NCBI GenBank assembly: GCA_045578725.1
Contig: JAZNKS010000050.1
Location: 1 to 64,000 of the forward strand
DNA length: 64,000 bases
Direction: 5' to 3'
Origin: Flemingiibacterium sp045578725
GTDB taxonomy: Bacteria > Bacillota > Clostridia > Oscillospirales > CAG-272
Below the pieces are notes generated by a model, which saw nothing but the letters and a program-made list of their open reading frames with translations, was not told the origin of the DNA and searched no databases. How positions within the stretch are numbered: position 1 is the first letter of the stretch; every line of letters begins with the position of its first letter. This document shows positions 23,967 to 32,048 of the stretch, in pieces. The position numbers and the translations under genes are program-made.

Positions 23967-25181
23967 ATGAAATATCTCGTTTTACTCTGCGACGGCATGG
24001 CCGACTACAAGCTGGCCGAGCTGGATAACCGCACCCCCATGATGGCCGCAAAGAAGCCCATGATGGATATGCTTGCAAAAAAATCGCTCTGCGGCACCGT
24101 TTCCAACGTTCCCGAGGGCATGGTACCCGAAAGCGATACCGCCAACATCGCCGTTCTGTCCTACGATCCCAAGATCTATTCGAAGGGCCGCTCGCCGCTG
24201 GAGGCCGTATCCATGGGCCTTACCATGCGCCCCGATGACACCGCCTACCGCTGCAATGTAGTAACCGTCAGCGAGGAGGAAGAAAATTACGACGACAAGA
24301 TCATGCTCGACCACAGCGCCGATGAGATCACCACCGCCGAAGCCAGCGAGCTCATCAAGGCCATGGAGGAGCATTTCGGCACCGAGGCGCTTCACTTCTA
24401 TACCGGTGTCAGCTACCGTCACTGCATGATCTGGAACAATCCGCCCACCGAATACAATTTCATGCGCCCCCACGATATCCTCGGCCAGAAGATCGCCGAT
24501 CATCTGCCAAAGGGCGAGGCCGGCAAGCCCTTCTATGACATGATGCGTGCCAGCTACGATATCCTGAACCATCATCCGATCAATGAGGCCCGCCGTGCGC
24601 GCGGACTGCGCCCCGCCAACTCGGTCTGGTTCTGGAGCCCCGGCAAGAAGCCCATGCTTCCTAATTTCTACGAGAAATGGGGCATCCGCGGTGCTGTCAT
24701 CTCTGCTGTTGACCTCATCAAGGGCATCGGTCTGTGCGCAGGCCTGAAATCGATCGACGTGGAGGGTGCCACCGGCAACGTTCACACCAACTGGTCCGGC
24801 AAGGCCGATGCGGCCATCGAAGCCTTTGAAAACGAGAACGATTTCGTCTATATCCATGTGGAAGCGCCCGACGAATGCGGCCACCGCGCCGAGATTGAGA
24901 ACAAGGTTCTCTCCATCGAAAAGATCGATGAGCTGATTCTGCGGCCGGTCTACGATTATCTGGTATCCACGGGCGAAGATTTCCGGATCATGATCCTGCC
25001 CGACCATCCCACCCCGATCGTCATGCGCACCCACTCGATGGATCCGGTTCCCTTCATGATTTACGCCTCCGACTGTGCGCGCGAGGGCGTGGACAGCTTC
25101 ACCGAGGACACCTGTGCGGCCAAGGATTTCTATCTCGATCACGGCTACAATCTTCTGTCCTACATGATTGAAAAGAAATGA
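23967..25181 (+). CDS. apgM: Cofactor-independent phosphoglycerate mutase, archaeal-type (ApgM)
   Basis: 404 aa, the normal size for this alkaline-phosphatase-superfamily mutase. It interconverts 3- and 2-phosphoglycerate in glycolysis with divalent metals. MKYLVLLCDGMADYK gives the first metal Asp; VPESDTANIAVLSYDP carries the nucleophile Ser; IHVEAPDECGHRAE and ILPDHPTPIVMRTH hold the remaining Asp/His ligands. ATG 23967 follows AAGAAGGA. First gene of a run of closely packed genes (ATGA overlap with the signal peptidase gene) reaching to the dipeptidase at 29.2 kb. Confidence 0.93.
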   Translation: MKYLVLLCDGMADYKLAELDNRTPMMAAKKPMMDMLAKKSLCGTVSNVPEGMVPESDTANIAVLSYDPKIYSKGRSPLEAVSMGLTMRPDDTAYRCNVVTVSEEEENYDDKIMLDHSADEITTAEASELIKAMEEHFGTEALHFYTGVSYRHCMIWNNPPTEYNFMRPHDILGQKIADHLPKGEAGKPFYDMMRASYDILNHHPINEARRARGLRPANSVWFWSPGKKPMLPNFYEKWGIRGAVISAVDLIKGIGLCAGLKSIDVEGATGNVHTNWSGKADAAIEAFENENDFVYIHVEAPDECGHRAEIENKVLSIEKIDELILRPVYDYLVSTGEDFRIMILPDHPTPIVMRTHSMDPVPFMIYASDCAREGVDSFTEDTCAAKDFYLDHGYNLLSYMIEKK

Positions 25182-25714
25182 ACCCCTCCCGCCAGCGTCT
25201 TGCACGCGAATGCTTTGACTGGCTCCAGACCTTTGTTCTGGCCATCGCGGCGGTGACTTTGCTCACCGCCTTCGTACGCCTCTCGCCGGTATCCGGCTAT
25301 TCCATGTATCCGACCCTGAGTGAAAACGATATTCTGCTGGTATCCGGGCTCTTCTATGAGCCCTCACCGGGCGATATCGTCACCTTTCAGGCACCGCACA
25401 GCCGCCTGTTGGCCGGCGGAACGGCCGTCAAGCGTGTGATCGCGCTCGAAGGCCAGACGGTTGACTTTGATTTTGAAAACTGGTGTGTCACCGTGGACGG
25501 TGTCCCCGTCCGGGAGGATTACATCAATCGCGTCATCGGTCAGAGCATGGACCGGGGGGATCTTGTCTTCCCGGCTGTTGTCCCCGCAGGCTGTGTCTTC
25601 CTTTTAGGCGACAACCGCAACGAATCCACCGACAGCCGTTTTTCCGATATCGGCTTTGTCGACAGACGCTTTCTCATCGGCCGCGTACTCTTTTCTCTGC
25701 CGCTCGGCCGATGA
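25178..25714 (+). CDS. lepB: Signal peptidase I, first of a tandem pair
   Basis: 178 aa. Cleaves signal peptides at the outer face of the membrane. One N-terminal membrane helix (about 15-35), catalytic Ser42 in SGYSMYPTL and Lys85 in AVKRVIALEG, then the conserved FLLGDNRNESTDSR box. Translationally coupled on both sides: ATGA overlap with apgM before and with the second lepB after. Short cytoplasmic lead (about 15 residues), unlike its neighbour. Paralogues like these arise by duplication and may differ in substrate preference. Confidence 0.93.
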   Translation: MNPSRQRLARECFDWLQTFVLAIAAVTLLTAFVRLSPVSGYSMYPTLSENDILLVSGLFYEPSPGDIVTFQAPHSRLLAGGTAVKRVIALEGQTVDFDFENWCVTVDGVPVREDYINRVIGQSMDRGDLVFPAVVPAGCVFLLGDNRNESTDSRFSDIGFVDRRFLIGRVLFSLPLGR

Positions 25715-26376
25715 AGCCCGTTTTGATCCAACGAAAGGATGGTACCATCTTGAATCCGAATCTCAATCCCGAGCCGGAAAATCCCGTCCCGGAAACCCTT
25801 CCCGAAGAGAGTGGCGGCGAGCCCTCCCCCCTCTCGCCCAAGCGCCTGGTGCGCGAATGCTACGATTGGGTTGAAATGTTCGTTGTCACGCTGGCTGTCA
25901 TCATGATCGCCTTCGCCTTTGCGCTTCGCCCGACCTATGTGGTCGGCCCGTCGATGAATCACACCCTGCACGAGGACGACGCGCTGGTTGTCAGCAACTT
26001 TCATTACACCCCCGCTCCCGGCGATATTGTGGTCTTCCAGTCCCCCGACGGCGCCATCGACGATGCCATTGTCAAGCGTGTGATCGCGCTTGAAGGCCAG
26101 ACCGTCGATATTGATTTTGATACCTGGACCGTCACCGTGGACGGCGTTCCGCTTGAGGAGGACTATGTAAACCGCATCATCGGCGCGCCCATGCGTTCTT
26201 ATGATATTTCCTTCCCCGTTACCGTTCCCGAGGGCTGTCTGTTTGTCCTGGGCGATAACCGCAATTCCTCCAGCGACAGCCGTTCCAGCGCCATCAGCTT
26301 TGTCGATACCCGCTTTGTATTCGGCCGCGTGCTTTTCCGCATCCTCCCGTTTGACAAGCTGGGACCGGTCAATTAA
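25711..26376 (+). CDS. lepB: Signal peptidase I, second of a tandem pair
   Basis: 221 aa if started at the ATG (ATGA overlap with the first copy); a TTG at 25750 preceded by AAAGGATGG, similar to ribosome sites of neighbouring genes, would give 208 aa and cannot be excluded. It has a Pro/Glu-rich cytoplasmic lead (about 15-45) absent from the first copy, one membrane helix (about 55-75), Ser81 in GPSMNHTL, Lys122 in VKRVIALEGQ and LGDNRNSSSDSR. Blocks VKRVIALEGQTVD and WTVTVDGVP are shared almost word for word with the first copy, showing duplication. Confidence 0.92.
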   Translation: MKPVLIQRKDGTILNPNLNPEPENPVPETLPEESGGEPSPLSPKRLVRECYDWVEMFVVTLAVIMIAFAFALRPTYVVGPSMNHTLHEDDALVVSNFHYTPAPGDIVVFQSPDGAIDDAIVKRVIALEGQTVDIDFDTWTVTVDGVPLEEDYVNRIIGAPMRSYDISFPVTVPEGCLFVLGDNRNSSSDSRSSAISFVDTRFVFGRVLFRILPFDKLGPVN

Positions 26377-26397
26377 GCTAAACGAAAGGACTCCCCT

Positions 26398-27270
26398 ATG
26401 CCATCCAATATCATTCAATGGTTCCCCGGCCATATGGCCAAAACCCGCCGTCTGATCGGCGAGTGCCTGGGTCTTGTGGACATTGTCATCGAGGTTCTGG
26501 ATGCGCGGATTCCAAAAAGCTCCCGCAATCCCGAAATCGAAAAGCTGCTCGGTACCAAGCCCCGGCTCACCGTGCTCTCCAAGGCCTCCCTTGCCGATCC
26601 TGTCATCAGCAAACGCTGGAAGGAATATTACCGCGAGAACAATCAGACCGCCATTTTCTATGACTGCCGCGGCGGCGACAACATTTCGTCCATCGCACCG
26701 GCCGTCCGCGAAATCCTCGGCGAAAAGCTCGACCGCTACGAATCCAAGGGCATGGCCGGCCGCCGGCTGAAGGCCATGATGGTCGGCATCCCGAATGTCG
26801 GCAAATCCTCGCTCATCAATACCCTCTCCGGCGGAAGCAAGGCCAAGGTGGAGGACCGTCCCGGTGTTACGCTGAACAAGCAATGGATCACCACCTCCAT
26901 AGGTCTTGATCTTTTGGATATGCCCGGTGTCCTCTGGCCGAAATTTGAGGATCCCACCGTCGGCGAAAATCTCGCCATGACCGGCGCGATCAAGGATGAC
27001 ATCCTCGATATTGAGGACATCGCCATCCGTCTGGTCGGCCGCCTCCGCCGCACCGCCCCCGATAAGCTTTCCGAGCGCTACAAGCTGGGCGATATGGCAC
27101 AGTATGAGGAGCTTGAAAACTGGGAGCTGTTCGAGGTCATCGGCAAAAAGCGCGGCTTCCTCATTTCCGGCGGCGAGATTCATTACGAGCGCACCGCCAA
27201 TATGCTTCTGGATGAATTCCGTGCCGCCAGAATCGGCCGGATCACGCTGGAGCTTCCGGAGGACAACTGA
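26398..27270 (+). CDS. ylqF: Ribosome biogenesis GTPase RbgA (YlqF)
   Basis: 290 aa, circularly permuted GTPase that helps late 50S assembly. Starts NIIQWFPGHMAKTRR, then VLDARIPKSSRNPEI; G1 is GIPNVGKSSL (about 139), then DRPGVT (switch) and DMPGVLWPKF (G3), with the C-terminal ribosome-binding part to 290. The G4 box, NKxD in RbgA homologues, reads SKAS here (about 62-65): both the Asn and the specificity-giving Asp are changed. AACGAAAGGA ribosome site. Gene order rbgA-rnhB-yraN is the standard one of Bacillota; the stop overlaps rnhB by one base. Confidence 0.93.
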   Translation: MPSNIIQWFPGHMAKTRRLIGECLGLVDIVIEVLDARIPKSSRNPEIEKLLGTKPRLTVLSKASLADPVISKRWKEYYRENNQTAIFYDCRGGDNISSIAPAVREILGEKLDRYESKGMAGRRLKAMMVGIPNVGKSSLINTLSGGSKAKVEDRPGVTLNKQWITTSIGLDLLDMPGVLWPKFEDPTVGENLAMTGAIKDDILDIEDIAIRLVGRLRRTAPDKLSERYKLGDMAQYEELENWELFEVIGKKRGFLISGGEIHYERTANMLLDEFRAARIGRITLELPEDN

Positions 27271-27884
27271 TGGATTGGTCGATCGAAAACGAACTGTATA
27301 AACAGGGATTTTCCTGCATCTGCGGCATCGATGAGGCCGGGCGCGGCCCGCTCTGCGGCCCGGTTGTCGCCGGCGCCTGCATCCTTCCCCGCGATCTGGA
27401 AATTCCGTATCTGAACGACTCCAAAAAGCTGACCCCAAAGCGCCGGGATATGCTGTTCGATCTCATCTGCGAGAAGGCGGTTGCCTGGGCCGTGGCCGAA
27501 GCATCCCCGGCGGAAATCGATGAAATCAACATTCTCAATGCCTCCCAGCTGGCCATGCGCCGTGCGATGGAAGCGCTCGCCGTAAAGCCGGATCTTGCGC
27601 TGATTGACGGCAATGTTTCCCGCGGCTTCACGGTGGAAACGCGGACGGTGGTCAAGGGCGATGCCCTTTCCCCCTCCATCGCCGCCGGATCGATTCTTGC
27701 CAAGGTCACCCGGGACCGGATTCTGGAAACGCTGGACGGGGAATATCCGACACTCGGCCTGGCCGGTCACAAGGGCTATCCCACCAAGGCGCATTACGCG
27801 GCGCTGAACGCTTACATCGATGAACACGGAGAGCCGCCGGCCATCTATCGCCGGAGCTTTCTGAAGAATCTTCACCGCGAATGA
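27270..27884 (+). CDS. rnhB: Ribonuclease HII
   Basis: 204 aa. Removes ribonucleotides from RNA-DNA hybrids in the cytoplasm. The signature GIDEAGRGPLCGPVVAG (about 19-35) holds the DEDD Asp and Glu; LIDGN (about 112) and ILAKVTRDR with a later acidic residue complete the site, and GYPTKAHY is the family's C-terminal box. Overlaps ylqF by one base and yraN by four, so all three are translationally coupled. Confidence 0.95.
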   Translation: MDWSIENELYKQGFSCICGIDEAGRGPLCGPVVAGACILPRDLEIPYLNDSKKLTPKRRDMLFDLICEKAVAWAVAEASPAEIDEINILNASQLAMRRAMEALAVKPDLALIDGNVSRGFTVETRTVVKGDALSPSIAAGSILAKVTRDRILETLDGEYPTLGLAGHKGYPTKAHYAALNAYIDEHGEPPAIYRRSFLKNLHRE

Positions 27885-28303
27885 ACACGCCCGCTAGCAG
27901 CTACAAAAAGGCCATCGGCCGGCGCGGCGAAGAATTGGCCGCCGATTATCTGAGAAAGCAGGGCTTCACGGTTCTGGCACAGAATGCCTATGTATCCCAC
28001 GATGAAATCGACATAATCGCTTCCGACGGAAAATATATTGTATTTGCGGAAGTCAAGACCCGCGCACAGACAAAATCCAATCAGCGCTACGGCCGTCCGG
28101 CCGCGGCGGTGAATTATGCCAAGCAGCAGCACCTGATCCGCGCCGCCGAGGATTATCTGCGGGAGCATCCTTCTCCCGGCCTGCAGCCGCGAATTGATGT
28201 GATCGAGGTCTTTCTTCCCGCCATTCACCCCGACACGCCGATTGATTTTTCGGCACTGCTCCCGCTGGAAATCCGGCATATCCGCAGTGCCGTTCACAAG
28301 TGA
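27881..28303 (+). CDS. yraN: UPF0102 (YraN) family nuclease-fold protein
   Basis: 140 aa. The restriction-endonuclease-like core is visible: GRRGEELAADYLRKQGF (Glu), DEIDIIASDGKYIVFAEVKTR with Asp and the E-x-K pair, then a helix QQHLIRAAEDYL. Role in the cell is not established; it is nearly always next to rnhB, which is true here (ATGA overlap). Ends by overlap with the dipeptidase frame. Confidence 0.92.
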   Translation: MNTPASSYKKAIGRRGEELAADYLRKQGFTVLAQNAYVSHDEIDIIASDGKYIVFAEVKTRAQTKSNQRYGRPAAAVNYAKQQHLIRAAEDYLREHPSPGLQPRIDVIEVFLPAIHPDTPIDFSALLPLEIRHIRSAVHK

Positions 28304-28311
28304 GGATGCCT

Positions 28312-29244
28312 ATGCCGATGCTGCCCCTGTTCGATCTCCACTGCGACACGCTTTATGAAGCGCTGATAACCTCGCAGTCCCTCTCCCGCAATAATCTCCA
28401 CCTGTCCTTTTCCCGCCTTGCACATTATCAGCCCTTCTGCCAGATTCTGGCCGTCTGGAGCGATAACCGTTCGGACGGGGATACCGATTACCGCCGCTTC
28501 TTTGAAGCAGCCGACAAGCTGAAAGCGGAGCTTTCCGATTCCGGCATCCGACTCTGCACCGATGACGCCGGGCTGAAGGCAGCCGACTCCGGCGCCGTCT
28601 TTCTGGCTGTGGAGGGCGGCAAGCTGCTCGGTGACGATCTTTCACGTCTGGATTGCCTGCACGCGGCCGGTGTACGCTTTTTCACGCTTGTCTGGAATCA
28701 GACCTGCAAAATCGGCGGCGCCTGGGATACCGATGAGGGGCTGACCCCCTTCGGCCGTTCGGTTGTCAAGCGATGCTTTTCTCTTGGCATCATTCCCGAT
28801 CTTTCCCACGCCTCGCGGCCGATGATCGACGAGGTTCTTGACCTCTGCCAAGAGGCCGGGCGGGTCTGCATCGCCACCCACTCCAATTCCTATTCCGTCT
28901 GCCCCCACCGCCGCAATCTGACCGATGCGCATTTTTGCCGGATCCGCGATCTGCATGGTCTGGTCGGCATCAGCCTTGCGCCGATGCATCTGACAAGCGA
29001 TGAAAAATGCACTCTTGATGATGTCGCCGCGCATATTGAGCACTATCTTTCCCTGGGCGGCGAGGATACCGTGTGCCTTGGCTGTGACCTTGACGGCGTG
29101 CCCTCCCTGCCGGAAGGAATCGCTCATGTGGACGATCTTGCGGGAATTGCGGAAAAACTGGGGCGAATTAACTATACAGACGAATTGATTCGCAAGATCT
29201 TTTATGCAAACGCCCGAAATTTCATTTCCCTATGGATGAAATGA
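28312..29244 (+). CDS. Membrane-dipeptidase-type zinc peptidase (family M19)
   Basis: About 310 aa. Binuclear zinc dipeptidase of the renal dipeptidase family: DLHCDTLYEAL (His-x-Asp) at the N-terminus, AVEGGKLL (bridging Glu), IPDLSHAS and CIATHSNSYSVCPHRRNL (His ligands) and the late LGCDLDGV block. It splits dipeptides, some with D-residues. The start is uncertain: GTG 28300, ATG 28306, ATG 28312 and ATG 28318 are in frame; 28312 has GTGAGGA at good spacing. No signal peptide, so it is cytoplasmic. Last gene of the apgM run. Confidence 0.9.
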   Translation: MPMLPLFDLHCDTLYEALITSQSLSRNNLHLSFSRLAHYQPFCQILAVWSDNRSDGDTDYRRFFEAADKLKAELSDSGIRLCTDDAGLKAADSGAVFLAVEGGKLLGDDLSRLDCLHAAGVRFFTLVWNQTCKIGGAWDTDEGLTPFGRSVVKRCFSLGIIPDLSHASRPMIDEVLDLCQEAGRVCIATHSNSYSVCPHRRNLTDAHFCRIRDLHGLVGISLAPMHLTSDEKCTLDDVAAHIEHYLSLGGEDTVCLGCDLDGVPSLPEGIAHVDDLAGIAEKLGRINYTDELIRKIFYANARNFISLWMK

Positions 29245-29252
29245 TTTTTTTG

Positions 29253-29261
29253 TGTTATAAT
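29253..29261 (+). promoter_or_regulatory. Extended -10 promoter of thrC
   Basis: TGTTATAAT, an extended -10 (TGN before TATAAT at 29256-29261); the -35 is poor. Leader to the ATG is about 85 nt. Confidence 0.55.
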
Positions 29262-29287
29262 AATAGTTGTGTCTTTGTCAACATAAG

Positions 29288-29333
29288 CGCCGGAATCCCG
29301 AATTCCGGCGAAAGCCGCCGGGCTGACCGGCGG
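29288..29333 (+). promoter_or_regulatory. Two consecutive hairpins in the thrC leader
   Basis: 9-bp stem 29288-29296/29302-29310 with a 5-base loop, then 7-bp stem 29315-29321/29327-29333 with a 5-base loop, ending 20 nt before the ATG. No T-run and no T-box sequence. May stabilise the mRNA or control translation. Confidence 0.5.
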
Positions 29334-29353
29334 TATAAATCTGGAGGATTCCT

Positions 29354-30841
29354 ATGAACTACATCAGCACCCGCGGCGGCCGCGACTGTATCGGAGCGGC
29401 AGGAGCCATCAAGCAGGGACTGGCCGGCGACGGCGGTCTTTTCATGCCGGAGAAGCTTCCGACGCTTACCCAGCACGATCTTGATAAGCTCTGCAATATG
29501 TCTTATCCCGAGCGCGCCGCTGACATCCTTTCCCGCTTCCTCACCGACTACGATTTCGATGAGCTGCTGAGCAATTGCCGCACGGCTTATGCTCCCGAGC
29601 GTTTCGTCGGCGGCGCGGCTCCTCTGCACAAGCTGAAGGACAACACCTTCATTCTTGAGCTGTGGCACGGTCCCACGGCGGCCTTCAAGGATATGGCCCT
29701 GCAGATCATGCCCCGCCTTCTCTCAAGCGCCCTGCGCATGACCGAAGAAAAGCGCACGGCCTTCATTCTTGTTGCCACCAGCGGCGATACCGGCAAGGCC
29801 GCGCTGGAAGGCTACCGCGATGTTCCCGGCGTGAAGATCATGGTCTTCTATCCCGTGGACGGCGTCAGCCGCGTCCAGAAGCTGCAGATGTCCACCCAGC
29901 TCGGCGAAAATGTCGATGTCTGCGCCATTGAGGGCAACTTCGACGATGCGCAGACCGGTGTCAAGAAGATCTTCGCTGACAGCGACATGGCGCTCCTGCT
30001 TGAAAAGAACGGCAGCTTCCTTTCCAGCGCGAACTCGATCAACTGGGGCCGTCTGGCACCGCAGATCGTTTACTATGTATCCGCCTACTGCGATCTGATC
30101 AACCAGGGTGAGATCTACAGCGGCGAACGGATCAATGTCACCGTTCCCACCGGCAACTTCGGCAACATCTTCGCGGCGTATCTTGCCAAGGCGATGGGTC
30201 TGCCGATCAACCGTCTGATCTGCGCATCCAATCAGAACAACATTCTGACCGATTTCCTCACCACCGGTACCTATGACCGCAACCGTCCCTTCTACACCAC
30301 AATGTCCCCCTCGATGGACATTCTCATTTCCAGCAACCTTGAGCGGCTCCTGTATCTGATGAGCGGCAGCGAGAATACCGCCGATCTGATGAAGAAGCTG
30401 AACAGTGAGGGCTGCTACACCGTCAGCGCCGGGCTGAAGGACAAGCTGGATGAGCATTTCACCGGTCTGTACTGCCCCGAGGAGGATACCGCCGCTGAAA
30501 TCAAGCGCACCTTCGAGGATGACCGTTATCTGATCGACACCCATACCGCCGTCGGCCTCAACTGCGCCAAGCAGTATATGGCGAAGGATCGGGACGGCCT
30601 GAAGATGCTGGTAGCATCCACGGCCAGCCCCTACAAGTTCGCCGCCGACGTATACCGCTCGATCACCGGCAAAGCTCCCTCGGACGAGCTTGCGGCTCTT
30701 TCGGAGCTGTCTGCTCTTACCGGAACCGAGATTCCCTATCCGCTGCGTGACATCGACAAGCGGGAGGTCCGCTTTAAGAAGGTCATCACCAAGGATGCCA
30801 TGCCGTCCGAGGTGCTGAAGGTGCTGGGAATCGGCGAGTAA
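29354..30841 (+). CDS. thrC: Threonine synthase
   Basis: 495 aa, class II length. Makes threonine from O-phosphohomoserine with PLP. PLP Lys112 is in HGPTAAFKDMALQ; FILVATSGDTGKAALEGY and VTVPTGNFGNIFAAYLAK are the phosphate- and ring-binding blocks. N-terminal GGRDCIGAAGAIKQGLAGDGGLFMP is the usual ThrC opening. CTGGAGG before the ATG. Transcribed alone from an extended -10 promoter through a leader with two hairpins. Homoserine is therefore split here between ThrC and MetA. Confidence 0.96.
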   Translation: MNYISTRGGRDCIGAAGAIKQGLAGDGGLFMPEKLPTLTQHDLDKLCNMSYPERAADILSRFLTDYDFDELLSNCRTAYAPERFVGGAAPLHKLKDNTFILELWHGPTAAFKDMALQIMPRLLSSALRMTEEKRTAFILVATSGDTGKAALEGYRDVPGVKIMVFYPVDGVSRVQKLQMSTQLGENVDVCAIEGNFDDAQTGVKKIFADSDMALLLEKNGSFLSSANSINWGRLAPQIVYYVSAYCDLINQGEIYSGERINVTVPTGNFGNIFAAYLAKAMGLPINRLICASNQNNILTDFLTTGTYDRNRPFYTTMSPSMDILISSNLERLLYLMSGSENTADLMKKLNSEGCYTVSAGLKDKLDEHFTGLYCPEEDTAAEIKRTFEDDRYLIDTHTAVGLNCAKQYMAKDRDGLKMLVASTASPYKFAADVYRSITGKAPSDELAALSELSALTGTEIPYPLRDIDKREVRFKKVITKDAMPSEVLKVLGIGE

Positions 30842-30847
30842 TCCGCA

Positions 30848-31051
30848 TCAGCGCGTGATTTCTCCGCGCGGACGGAAGGTCGCGCATCGGGTATCCGATG
30901 CGGCATTGGCCGTTATGCTTCCGATGTTCACACGGTCTGCGGTGCAGTAATTGTCCCCGTCATGCCAGATGCAGTTTTTCACATCGCAGGTGATTCCGTA
31001 TATATGCCGGGGAATCGTATCGGTCTTCAGCAGATTTTCAAACAGTGCCAT
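30848..31051 (-). CDS. DUF1540 small cysteine protein
   Basis: 67 aa. The DUF1540 pattern is present: ITCDVKNCIWHDGDNYCTADRVNIG followed by DTRCATF, giving four Cys likely binding a metal. Common in Clostridia and often linked with sporulation or redox stress, but of unknown function. GAAAGGA ribosome site before the ATG at 31051. It faces thrC and starts six bases after the thrC stop, so any thrC terminator lies inside this gene. Confidence 0.88.
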   Translation of the reverse strand: MALFENLLKTDTIPRHIYGITCDVKNCIWHDGDNYCTADRVNIGSITANAASDTRCATFRPRGEITR

Positions 31052-31144
31052 GACTTCGTTCCTTTCGGTTGATTTCCGCCATTAGTTTTGCCGCTGTGCG
31101 CGCAAATATTCCGCCCCGCCAATTTTTGTGAATGGAGAAATTGT

Positions 31145-31888
31145 ATGTTGTATGTCCTGTCCGACACCCATCTGTCGATAAGCGACAACAAACCTATGGA
31201 TATCTTCGGTTCCCGCTGGAGCGGGTACACCGAAAAGCTGCGCACCAACTGGAACCGCGTGGTTGCTCCCGACGATACGGTTGTGATTGCCGGCGATATT
31301 TCATGGGCCATGAGCTATACCGGCGCAACAGAGGATCTCCGCTTCATTGAGAATCTCAACGGACAGAAGATCATCGGACGCGGCAATCACGATTACTGGT
31401 GGGCATCCATGAAGAAGCTGAACGCGCACTGCGAGGCCTGCGGCTTCAAAACCCTCCGCTTCCTATATAATAACGCCTATGAAGTGGAGGATTTCATCCT
31501 CTGCGGCTCGCGCGGCTGGTATATCGATGAATCCAACCGGAAGATGCCGCAGGATTCGGATTATCAGAAGATCGTGGCCCGCGAGGCCATCCGCCTGGAG
31601 CTGAGCCTTACCGAAGCCGTCGCGCTCCGCGATAAGGTCAAAGCCGAAACGGGCGTGAAAAAGGAAATTCTGGTCTTCCTGCACTTTCCGCCGGATTTCC
31701 GCGGCTATGTCTGCTCGGAAATCGTGGCTGTGCTGAAAAAGTATGCGGTCCGCCGGTGTTACTTCGGTCATATCCACGGCGTCTATGATGTTCCGATTTC
31801 CGGGATTTCGGACGGAATCCGCTATACGCTGACCTCGGCCGACTTTCTGAATTTCTGTCCGCTGCCTATTCTGCCGGACGAAATTTGA
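31145..31888 (+). CDS. Calcineurin-like metallophosphoesterase
   Basis: 247 aa from ATG 31145 (TGGAGA upstream). All metal motifs are present: LSDTHLS, AGDISW, RGNHDYWW, FLHFPP and FGHIHG. The order and the WW after GNHD match the cytoplasmic phosphoesterases common in Clostridia. Substrate unknown (a phosphodiester or nucleotide). Alone between thrC and tig; no clear promoter found. Confidence 0.92.
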   Translation: MLYVLSDTHLSISDNKPMDIFGSRWSGYTEKLRTNWNRVVAPDDTVVIAGDISWAMSYTGATEDLRFIENLNGQKIIGRGNHDYWWASMKKLNAHCEACGFKTLRFLYNNAYEVEDFILCGSRGWYIDESNRKMPQDSDYQKIVAREAIRLELSLTEAVALRDKVKAETGVKKEILVFLHFPPDFRGYVCSEIVAVLKKYAVRRCYFGHIHGVYDVPISGISDGIRYTLTSADFLNFCPLPILPDEI

Positions 31889-31916
31889 ATTTATTGAGAA
31901 TTTTTTTCAAAGGTTC

Positions 31917-31945
31917 TTGACTTTATCATCAAAAATCGTTACAAT
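31917..31945 (+). promoter_or_regulatory. Promoter of tig
   Basis: TTGACT (31917-31922), 17 bp, TACAAT (31940-31945). About 100 nt of leader before the ATG at 32049. Confidence 0.8.
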
Positions 31946-32048
31946 AGTATTAGTTAAAAATTAAAATGGTCGCAGACTGTGCATGGCTCAATTTTCCCCT
32001 CGGGTATTGTGCCGGACGGCGCGCCAATATCTTTGGAGGATAAGAAAA

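Noticed and set aside
29262..29353. T-box riboswitch in the thrC leader
   Set aside because: Two hairpins are present, but the conserved T-box sequence and a terminator are missing.
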